Below are positions 17,171 through 24,212 of a DNA stretch of 64,000 nt, one piece after another. The position numbers and the translations under genes are program-made. The notes beneath the pieces were generated by a model, which saw only the letters and a program-made list of their open reading frames with translations, was not told the DNA's origin and searched no databases. Numbering within the stretch: the stretch's first letter is position 1; each line of letters starts with the position of its first letter. Source of the stretch: Phycisphaerae bacterium (lineage in GTDB: Bacteria; Planctomycetota; Phycisphaerae; UBA1845; CAIVHJ01); the NCBI GenBank assembly GCA_022072405.1, contig JAJVHX010000007.1:124001-188000 (forward strand), written 5' to 3'.

Positions 17171-18241
17171 CTATCGTTGCATGATGGGGAGGGTGTTATA
17201 GGGGAGCTGGAGGATGGTGAGGGCGAGGGCGGTGCCGTAGACCTTGCCGACGCTGTCGCCTTCCCACGAGCCGTCGGGATTCTGGGCTTTGAGCAGGTAG
17301 TCGCGCATGCGCGGGAAATAAGCATTCCACGTTTCATCACCCGCCAGATACATCGCCTGGGCATAATAGAGATGAGCATAATAGAAGTGGCCGGCGACAC
17401 CGGAGGCGTGGTCGCCGATGCCGATATTGCGAGCGCAATATTTCATGGCCCGGGGGACGTTGGGATGGTCGAACTGCCCGGCGTTGAACCAGCAGACCAG
17501 GGCGGCGGCGGTGATGGGCGGTCGGCTGCCGGCCATATCGCGGGCCCGATAGGCGATGCCGCCGTCCGGCCGCATGGACATGTCGAGATAGGCCATCGCC
17601 TGGTCGATCACTTTTTTGGAAACGGCAATGCCGGCGGTTTTGGCGCTGCGCATACCCTGCACCTGGGTGACGGTGACCGAGCCTTCATCACCGGCGTCGG
17701 TCGGCGTATAAAGCCAGCCGCCGTCCGTGCTCTGGCTGCGAGAGGTGAGTTCAATGCCCTTGCGCAGCACTTCGGCGATCTGCTGCTGGCGAGCGGAGGA
17801 TTCCTCCATGCCGTGCAATTGGCCGAGGTAGAGCAGGCTGAAACCGTGGGCATACATCGAGCGGGCTTCCTCCATCGGGCTGGCGATCAGTCCGTTAGGC
17901 TGGGCCTGCGAAAGAATATAGGTGGTGGCTTTGTTGAGCTGTTCGGCGTAGGGGCCTTCGGTGGTGGTGCTGCCGCTCATCAGCAGGCTGACCGATGCCA
18001 GTGCGGTCATGGCCACCGGATAGGAGCCGTAACCACCGGCGCTGTTCCAGGCCCCCTGCTGACTCTGGGTGCGGGCCAGATATTCCAATCCCCGCTGAAT
18101 AGCGGATTCGGTGCGGGCATCGATATGGTGCGGGCGATGTGAATGTTCGCCGGGATTTTGACTGGCTCCGGGCAGCGGGGAACCCAGCAGCACAATAACC
18201 AGTAACCAGTGATCAACTCGCTTCAGGCGATACGCTGCCAT
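17171..18241 (-). CDS. Prenyltransferase/squalene-oxidase-like repeat protein, exported
   Basis: The 356-residue protein starts with a signal peptide (LLVIVLLGSPLPGASQ). It then folds as an alpha-toroid: repeated segments such as AIQRGLEYLARTQSQQGAWN, STDGGWLYTP, AMAYLDMSMRPDGGIAYR and YLLKAQNPDGSWEGD carry the QxxxGxW-like motif typical of terpene-cyclase/prenyltransferase repeats. No cyclase DxDD motif is seen, so it is probably not a terpene enzyme. Such exported proteins are frequent next to MoxR genes in planctomycetes. The ATG at 18241 has GGAG just upstream, supplied by the edge of a palindromic repeat. MoxR begins 75 bases downstream. Confidence 0.8.
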   Translation of the reverse strand: MAAYRLKRVDHWLLVIVLLGSPLPGASQNPGEHSHRPHHIDARTESAIQRGLEYLARTQSQQGAWNSAGGYGSYPVAMTALASVSLLMSGSTTTEGPYAEQLNKATTYILSQAQPNGLIASPMEEARSMYAHGFSLLYLGQLHGMEESSARQQQIAEVLRKGIELTSRSQSTDGGWLYTPTDAGDEGSVTVTQVQGMRSAKTAGIAVSKKVIDQAMAYLDMSMRPDGGIAYRARDMAGSRPPITAAALVCWFNAGQFDHPNVPRAMKYCARNIGIGDHASGVAGHFYYAHLYYAQAMYLAGDETWNAYFPRMRDYLLKAQNPDGSWEGDSVGKVYGTALALTILQLPYNTLPIMQR

Positions 18242-18249
18242 ACATCTCC

Positions 18250-18273
18250 GCGCGGGCTAAAGCCCGCGGCTCC
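18250..18273. repeat. GCxGGCTxAAGCC-type palindromic repeat, intergenic copy
   Basis: The sequence CGCGGGCTAAAGCCCGCGG is a near-perfect palindrome in the 71-base gap between two operon genes, followed by CTC as in the other copies. It reads directly into the Shine-Dalgarno of the gene starting at 18241. Confidence 0.75.
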
Positions 18274-18312
18274 TTGAGCAGAGGGTTCTATCGGGGCTTG
18301 TGCGGCGGGTCA

Positions 18313-21300
18313 TCATGGTTGTGGGTCCGTCTGGGGTTCGGGTAACTTCATCAGGATCACCCCTTCCTGAGCTTCCAGTGCCAGGCGATCATGCTGCAAT
18401 ACCGCCACGCCGGTCAGATTAATGTGATTCGAATCGAGGGTCAGCCGCTGCATGGGATTGCACAGGCGGCCGGTGGTCGTATCGAGTTGGATGAGCTTGC
18501 CGGTGGCCAATCCAGTGACATTGAGCAGCTTGATGTCATCGGCCGTGAAGGCAGCCAGATTCAGAAAATTCAATAAGGCAATCTTACCGTCGCGCGGTTG
18601 CAGACCATGCAATGGAATGACCGGCAATCCCAGCTCCGTCTGCGTCCACAGCACTTGTTTATGGTTGAGATCCACCGCCGCCAATTGCTGCTCCGAACCG
18701 TTCCAGCGTTCTCCGTGACCCATCAGGATCAGCCGCTCGCCATCGAGGGCCGCCTCCCGAATACCCTGCTCGGCGAATTCGAGCGTTTCCCAGAAAAGCG
18801 CCTCGCCGCTGCGCGTATCCAGCACCTGCACTTCGCCATGTCCGCCGCCGATCACCAGGAAATGATCACCCGCCAGGGTGAATAGCGTTGGTTCGGTATG
18901 ATATTCCACGCTCCAGGCCGGCTGGCCATCGAACAGGCGGTAGGCTACCGTATTGTGACCCTCGATGACACAGAGTAAGTCATCATCGACGATGACCGGC
19001 CGATAGGGTGCTTCAAATTTAAACTCATGTTGCAACTTCCCCGTACGCCGATCCAATACCACAACGCTCTGCGAGCTTTCTTCGATAGTCACTACCCTTT
19101 GCTTGACGACGCGGACCGAATCCGGACGGCGTTGCGGCAGTGTGCCTTGCCAGATCAACCCGCCATCAACCGCCCGCCGGCACTGCAGCTGATACAAACC
19201 GGAAAGCAGCACCACGTCGCCCTCCGCCATATCATAAACATTGGGGCTGGCTGATTCCGGCAGTTCGTCCGGCGGGAAATTGAGCGGGGCGCTCCACTGC
19301 CGCCGACCGGTAATGAGTCCGACAGCATGCAGGCCGGTGGCGGTATTGAGCAGCATGAACTGCCCCTGTAATTTTGCCGCACGCGCGGTCTGATATTGCA
19401 TCGGTACATCACTGATGGCCGAGAAGTTTTCCGGGCTGGATTCTTCAAGCAGGCGGAGTTCAGTTTCCCAGGCCAGCGCCGCGTCGCCCGGCCAATAGGC
19501 GGCCAGACGGTTGGGCAGGCTGAAGGTCAATATCAGGTCGGTGGCAGCTGTTGATTGATCTGGCCAGGTCAGCAGTTGTCCGCCGGTGCCGGACAGCATC
19601 ATCCCCGCGAGCTGTTGCAGCTGACTATCCTGGGCGGGCTGATGACGACGCGCGATTTCAGTCGCCGCATGACGCAGCGTTTCGCCGAGTTGCTCCGCCC
19701 ATTGCGGGCCGGTTTTGTTTTCCAGCAGGCTGCCGGAGGTATCGGCGGCGAGCAGCTTCATCCAGTCATCCGCCAGCTGCGGAGCCGGCAGGTCATTCTG
19801 GGCGAACATCCGGGCTGCCAGCACTGCCGCTTCCAATTGTTGTGCGGGCGTTCCGTCGCGCCGCATCTGCCGCAGATAATATTCCGCCTTCTCATATTGT
19901 TTGCGCTGCAGATTCCAGACCGCCAGCTCACGAGCGGCGCGCGTGGTCAGGCCGGCCAGATTGTCTCCGCGCGCCAGTTCATCCCACTCCCGCCAGAGCG
20001 TCCAGCGGTTTTCGCCGGTGGGCGGCGGGTCGAGCGGAGTCGGCAGTTGTTGCGTCAATTCCGCTGCCAGCGTCTGCTGCTGATCACTGCTCAACGAGGT
20101 GCGCAATTGTCCGAGCCGCTCAGCCAGCAGGTCGCGGGCGGTGCGTTTATGCGTGGGGCTTATGGCGACCAGGAAATCAAGACCGCCCCGGCGATAGGCT
20201 TGCCAACCCTGGCGATAGGCTTCGAGCGGATTCTGCTGTTCCACCAGGAAATCTAGCAGAGCACCGAGTGCCTGAAAACGATCGCGGCCTTCCAGCGCCT
20301 CGCTCACCGCCTGCTGCAGTAAGGTCAGACGTTGTTCTGCTGTGGACTCCGTTTGCTGAGCGCGGGCGATGAGGGTCTGGATGCGCAAGCGGTTCAGATA
20401 GCTATGCTGTTGCGGCGTTAACTGGCTGGTGGCTGGAAACTGGTCGATCAGAGTTTGGGCCGTCTGCGGAGTACCGCGCCACACTTCCAGCCAGGCGAGT
20501 CGCAGCAGGGCGTCGAAATTGTCCGGCTGGCGGGTATAAGCTTCCTGAGCGGGGCCGTAGGATTGTTCGAGATCGGGATACTTGCGCAATTGGCGATAAT
20601 CGAGGCTGAAGAGCGCTCCGTTGAAGCAGAGCAGTTGTCCCAGCGGTTCTTCGTCACCATCGGTGGGGAATTCCCGGACGATTTTTCCACTGTTAGAATC
20701 GATCACGATCAGGCTGCGGCGGGTGGGCACGTATATATTGGAACCGCTCAACACCGCCGGGCCGGTTGCCTGCTCCACTTCGAGCTTCCAGAATTCATGG
20801 CCGTCTTCGAGTGCCAGTCGGCTGATGATTTCCCCACCGAGATAAACGGAATCGTCGTCGGCGGCAATGATATGACTGTGTCGGCCGCGATCCACCTTCC
20901 AGAGGAGCCGACCATCGACCAGGCTGAAGGCTTGCAGATAAGCGCTGTCGGTGGCGGGCAGCAGCAGGCTTTCGCCCGTGATGACTGGCGGAGCGGGCAG
21001 CCACTGCGGCGTGGATTCTGCGATCGGATAGCGGCTCAGCCAGCGCAGCGAAAGATCATAGAGATCGACCGCCGCCACCAAGCCTGCTCCGGTCGGCAGA
21101 TAGGCAGTTTGATCCCGTACCGCCAGGGGTCGTGCGGCACGGGAATCCAGCCAGCCGCTGGCCAGCGTACCGATATGCAGTGACCGCAGCAGGTTGCCGT
21201 CTTCCGGTTGTAGCACCCCCAGAAAATAATCGCGACCCACCCAGTAGGGTACCAGCAGTACTTCCGGTCCAACGGCCCCATTTGCGGGTAATATCGCCGG

Positions 21301-22662
21301 CCGGGCCACGGCGATGGGAGACGCGGTAAAGAGAGCCTGATTTAGGGGATCGCGGTGGTCACGGCTTTGGCCCCGATACCAGAGCACACGCCCGTCCTGT
21401 TCTGGATCGCGGGCCACCAGCCGATTACACTCCACTTCATCCGCACTACCCATGCCCTGCAGAAAATTAAACATCTCCGCCGTCGGATCACGCTGCAGAT
21501 CGTAGAGTAACCCTGCCGCCAGGCTGAGCTGCCCGGCGAGATGATCCTCCAGCACCTCGGCGACGGTTTCCATCAGCTCCGGGTCCACGCCATCGTGGTG
21601 TTGTATGAACCGCCAGCCGGGTCGATCAAAATGCGATCCACCGCTCTGTTGCACGCTCGGACCCGGTGGTCGCCACACGCCGCGCGGCTCGAGACTGAGC
21701 TGATCGAGGACGATGATTTTTTCATCGCACTTGAAGTAAAGGTCGTGTTGATCAGCGATCATCGGGGTGGCCAGATAAGTGCCCTGGGCGACAATCTGTT
21801 CCAGCAACCGGCTCCAGCGGATCTGCTGGGTACGGGGTAATTCGTAGTGCCAGGGGCTGTGGTCCGGGAAAGTGGGCACCACGGTGGGCATTACATTTTG
21901 CCGTTGTAGACCGCCGCCGTCGATCGGCCAACTGCGGAGCGCGCTGCCGATGATGTTGTGGGCGTCGGGGGCTTGCACCGGCCGATCCAGGTAACGGCGT
22001 AGTTGAGCAATTCGCTCACGCCAGGCTGGTTCCAGCTCCGCATCACCGGGCAGGGCGTCCAGGCAACGACGAGCTTGTGACCATCCGCCTTGCTGGACGT
22101 AGGCCAGTGCTTTCATGGCAGGTACAGTGATTCGATTAAGTGGATGTTCCGGCAGCAACGCTTCCAGTTGCACGAGGGCTTGTAATGCGGCCCCGGTGTG
22201 GCCAATATCCAGTTGCCAGGCGGCCCCGGTGATCAGCGCGGTCGGGCCGCTGCTGCTGGCCAGATACTGTTCACCGATACGCCGCAGTAATTGTTCATCA
22301 TGATCGGCCAGTGCCTGATCGAGCAGTCGCCGGGCCTGGCCGTCATAGAGCAGGCGATAAGCAGTCAAGCCCTCCGGAGGCATCTCCAACAGCTTCCGCA
22401 GTGCATTCTGGCGTGCTGATTCATAGTGATTGCCGTCGCGCGGCACGACACCACTGGCGGGTTCTTCGATAATTCGTTGCAGTGAGTCGATGGCCAGTTT
22501 CCAATCGGACTGGGCGATGGCTTCATCCGCCTTGCGGAGCAGTTCATTGATCGGCTGAGATTCAATGATGCTCATCTGCACTGGCTGGCCATAACCCTCC
22601 TGGCCGTGGAGCGGAACAGCCGGCAGCGCCAGAACCAGGAGTAGGCATGAAATCCGGCTCAT
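18313..22662 (-). CDS. Large PQQ-propeller / TPR exported protein
   Basis: The start at 22662 (MSRISCLLLVLALPAV) is chosen because it places a clean signal peptide at the N-terminus; a longer in-frame extension to 22731 lacks it. The mature protein is about 1,425 residues. An N-terminal helical TPR-like part (ADEAIAQSDWKLAIDSLQRI) precedes a first PQQ/WD40-like beta-propeller (VDGRLLWKVDRG, DSVYLGGEIISRLALEDGHE). A second long helical region follows near residues 700-1000. A second propeller ends the protein (VLDRRTGKLQHEF, LFDGQPAWSVEYH, VLDTRSGEALFWETL). It is probably periplasmic or on the cell surface, in protein-protein assembly. It is the first gene of the array that runs to 4050. No catalytic residues are evident. 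Confidence 0.85.
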   Translation of the reverse strand: MSRISCLLLVLALPAVPLHGQEGYGQPVQMSIIESQPINELLRKADEAIAQSDWKLAIDSLQRIIEEPASGVVPRDGNHYESARQNALRKLLEMPPEGLTAYRLLYDGQARRLLDQALADHDEQLLRRIGEQYLASSSGPTALITGAAWQLDIGHTGAALQALVQLEALLPEHPLNRITVPAMKALAYVQQGGWSQARRCLDALPGDAELEPAWRERIAQLRRYLDRPVQAPDAHNIIGSALRSWPIDGGGLQRQNVMPTVVPTFPDHSPWHYELPRTQQIRWSRLLEQIVAQGTYLATPMIADQHDLYFKCDEKIIVLDQLSLEPRGVWRPPGPSVQQSGGSHFDRPGWRFIQHHDGVDPELMETVAEVLEDHLAGQLSLAAGLLYDLQRDPTAEMFNFLQGMGSADEVECNRLVARDPEQDGRVLWYRGQSRDHRDPLNQALFTASPIAVARPAILPANGAVGPEVLLVPYWVGRDYFLGVLQPEDGNLLRSLHIGTLASGWLDSRAARPLAVRDQTAYLPTGAGLVAAVDLYDLSLRWLSRYPIAESTPQWLPAPPVITGESLLLPATDSAYLQAFSLVDGRLLWKVDRGRHSHIIAADDDSVYLGGEIISRLALEDGHEFWKLEVEQATGPAVLSGSNIYVPTRRSLIVIDSNSGKIVREFPTDGDEEPLGQLLCFNGALFSLDYRQLRKYPDLEQSYGPAQEAYTRQPDNFDALLRLAWLEVWRGTPQTAQTLIDQFPATSQLTPQQHSYLNRLRIQTLIARAQQTESTAEQRLTLLQQAVSEALEGRDRFQALGALLDFLVEQQNPLEAYRQGWQAYRRGGLDFLVAISPTHKRTARDLLAERLGQLRTSLSSDQQQTLAAELTQQLPTPLDPPPTGENRWTLWREWDELARGDNLAGLTTRAARELAVWNLQRKQYEKAEYYLRQMRRDGTPAQQLEAAVLAARMFAQNDLPAPQLADDWMKLLAADTSGSLLENKTGPQWAEQLGETLRHAATEIARRHQPAQDSQLQQLAGMMLSGTGGQLLTWPDQSTAATDLILTFSLPNRLAAYWPGDAALAWETELRLLEESSPENFSAISDVPMQYQTARAAKLQGQFMLLNTATGLHAVGLITGRRQWSAPLNFPPDELPESASPNVYDMAEGDVVLLSGLYQLQCRRAVDGGLIWQGTLPQRRPDSVRVVKQRVVTIEESSQSVVVLDRRTGKLQHEFKFEAPYRPVIVDDDLLCVIEGHNTVAYRLFDGQPAWSVEYHTEPTLFTLAGDHFLVIGGGHGEVQVLDTRSGEALFWETLEFAEQGIREAALDGERLILMGHGERWNGSEQQLAAVDLNHKQVLWTQTELGLPVIPLHGLQPRDGKIALLNFLNLAAFTADDIKLLNVTGLATGKLIQLDTTTGRLCNPMQRLTLDSNHINLTGVAVLQHDRLALEAQEGVILMKLPEPQTDPQP

Positions 22663-22770
22663 GGTTCGGCAGATTGTGTATGGATTATTCACGGTGTCTG
22701 ATTCCACCCCGTTCAATACAACATGATACACCTGAAACAGCGCTATTTCATGGTGTGTCTGAACCGGATA

Positions 22771-22799
22771 CCCGCGCGCTGGCGCTTACGGCGCTGATG
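22771..22799. repeat. Divergent copy of the RERS-type repeat
   Basis: The sequence TACCCGCGCGCTGGCGCTTACG starts at 22769, and the shared blocks TACCCGC and CGCTTACG match the reverse complement of the copy at 27321. It lies in the gap (22663-22814) between the apt stop and the upstream end of the PQQ gene. No other feature was seen in this gap. Confidence 0.5.
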
Positions 22800-22814
22800 C
22801 TATCCCCTGCCCCC

Positions 22815-23363
22815 TTATTCATGATCATAGCTGATGATGGAATGGATGTCGTAATCGCGGAGTTTATCCCGGCCGTGGAGGAAACCCAGCTCAATCAGCA
22901 CGGCGATGCCAGCGATATGTCCGCCGGCGGCCTCCACCAGTTGGCAACTGGCTTGCATGGTTCCGCCGGTAGCCAGCAGATCGTCAACCAGCAGGACTTC
23001 CTGTCCGGGTTGAATGGCGTCGACATGCATGGCCAGTGAATCGGTGCCATATTCCAGTTCGTAAGTGGCGGTGCGGGTTTGATAGGGTAGCTTGCCCGGT
23101 TTGCGAATGGGTACAAAGCCGGCGGAAAGGTTTCGCGCTACCGCCGTCCCGAAAATAAAGCCGCGGGACTCGGCCCCGACGACCAGGTCGATCCGCCGCC
23201 CCCGATAGGGCTGAGTCAGCAGCTCAACGGCCAGGCTTAATCCGGCGGCATTAGCCAGCAGGGGGGTAATATCCTTAAAAACAATGCCCGGTTTTGGAAA
23301 ATTGGGTATATCGCGGATCAGGGTAGCGAGGTTGGGCAGGGCACATTGGTGGATGTGGTTCAT
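22815..23363 (-). CDS. apt: Adenine phosphoribosyltransferase
   Basis: The 182-residue enzyme converts adenine and PRPP to AMP in purine salvage, in the cytoplasm. The length and motifs fit Apt: FPKPGIVFKDITPLL (22-36), VVGAESRGFIFGTAVA (61-76), VPIRKPGKLP and the PRPP-binding loop VLLVDDLLATGGT (123-135). It is transcribed on the minus strand from a promoter region shared divergently with rpsU, and ends 152 bases before the PQQ gene start. The C-terminus is complete and nothing unusual is seen. Confidence 0.97.
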   Translation of the reverse strand: MNHIHQCALPNLATLIRDIPNFPKPGIVFKDITPLLANAAGLSLAVELLTQPYRGRRIDLVVGAESRGFIFGTAVARNLSAGFVPIRKPGKLPYQTRTATYELEYGTDSLAMHVDAIQPGQEVLLVDDLLATGGTMQASCQLVEAAGGHIAGIAVLIELGFLHGRDKLRDYDIHSIISYDHE

Positions 23364-23511
23364 GATTAATCCTGATTAACTATATTCAACTCGGTTATAC
23401 AATCGCCAAGATTACACGGCACCGGCTGAAGTTTGCGGCTACTTGTACTTTTATACCCGGTTAAGGTCATTCCGGTCCGATAAATCGGTCCCCGTAAGTC
23501 GACTTTCGCTC

Positions 23512-23541
23512 TTTACGGCTTGCACCGATATGGTTTATACT
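23512..23541 (+). promoter_or_regulatory. Candidate sigma70-type promoter for rpsU
   Basis: TATACT at 23536-23541 resembles a -10 box, with TTTACG at 23512-23517 as a weak -35 box and an 18-base spacer. It would give a leader of about 150 bases before rpsU. The gap 23364-23697 also must contain the apt promoter on the other strand, which I could not pin down. Confidence 0.4.
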
Positions 23542-23548
23542 AGAGATC

Positions 23549-23625
23549 TTGCCTGTCGTTGGCAAAACGATACTGAAGATTTTATGCTCTGGATCACCGG
23601 TCGCAACTTAAACTGCAGAGCAGTT
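23549..23625 (+). other. Structured leader upstream of rpsU
   Basis: Two perfect hairpins follow the candidate start site: TTGCC/GGCAA (23549-23565, 7-base loop) and AACTGC/GCAGTT (23611-23625, 3-base loop). Ribosomal-protein leaders often bind their own product, but no known leader family is recognised here. Confidence 0.3.
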
Positions 23626-23697
23626 ACTGTGGTCGGCTGGTGATGTTGCTGTCACTGTTTTCGGCACATTCTTGGAAAGGTCAGGTGTGGCGCGTAT

Positions 23698-23883
23698 ATG
23701 GTGAAGGTCAAGGCCCGCGGTAGTGAACCTGTGGAACAGATGATTAAGCGCTTCAAGAAGATGTGTGAGAAAGAAGGTCTCACCAAGGAAATGAAGCGCA
23801 ACAGCTATTACGAAAAGCCTTCCGAGAAGCGTCGTCGCCGGGCCCGCAAATCCATGCGACATACTTCCATCGGTGGTCGGTAA
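23698..23883 (+). CDS. rpsU: 30S ribosomal protein bS21
   Basis: The 61-residue, very basic protein matches bS21 of the small ribosomal subunit. It has VKVKARGSEPVEQMIKRFKK at the N-terminus, an EGLTKEMKRNSYYEKPSEKR core and an Arg-rich RRRRARKSMR tail. The length is typical. The ATG at 23698 is used; upstream GGAAAGG is a plausible but distant ribosome-binding site. It stands alone, with a 300-base gap on either side, which is common for rpsU. Confidence 0.96.
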   Translation: MVKVKARGSEPVEQMIKRFKKMCEKEGLTKEMKRNSYYEKPSEKRRRRARKSMRHTSIGGR

Positions 23884-24001
23884 GCGATCATCTCTGCGCT
23901 CCCGTGATTGTTACTGAGGTGAAACAATAACTCCAGTAGATTGGTGCGGTTTTTCTGCTGCGCCCAGCAGGCAACCGGGCGATTATGCTTCAGTCATACC
24001 T

Positions 24002-24030
24002 TAGACGAAAGCCCCTCCTTTTGGTATAAA
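24002..24030 (+). promoter_or_regulatory. Candidate promoter for hppA
   Basis: TAGACG (24002-24007), a 17-base spacer and TATAAA (24025-24030) resemble a sigma70-type promoter. The gap 23884-24212 holds no credible gene; the rest of it would be the hppA leader. Confidence 0.4.
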
Positions 24031-24118
24031 TCCCCGATTGATTCTGGCCGGCTGTAATGTTCCCTGGTACGGCGTTACGGCGAATCTCATTGAGCCACGA
24101 TCCAGTTAATTTGTCCTG

Positions 24119-24164
24119 TAACCTTTCCGCGCGGGCAACCGATTCAGCCCTAATGGTAAGGTTA
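24119..24164 (+). other. Nested inverted repeat in the hppA leader
   Basis: An outer perfect helix TAACCTT (24119-24125) with AAGGTTA (24158-24164) encloses, across a symmetric 7/7 internal loop, an inner helix GGGC (24133-24136) with GCCC (24147-24150) and a 10-base loop. It ends about 34 bases before the Shine-Dalgarno AGGAG at 24199. A regulatory RNA role is inferred only. Confidence 0.35.
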
Positions 24165-24212
24165 TTTCAACTATCCGATTCAGTTTCGTCATTTCTATAG
24201 GAGATTGCTTAC

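Noticed and set aside
23443..23643. 66-codon frame in the rpsU leader
   Set aside because: Spans the candidate promoter and the first leader hairpin; no ribosome-binding site and no family resemblance.
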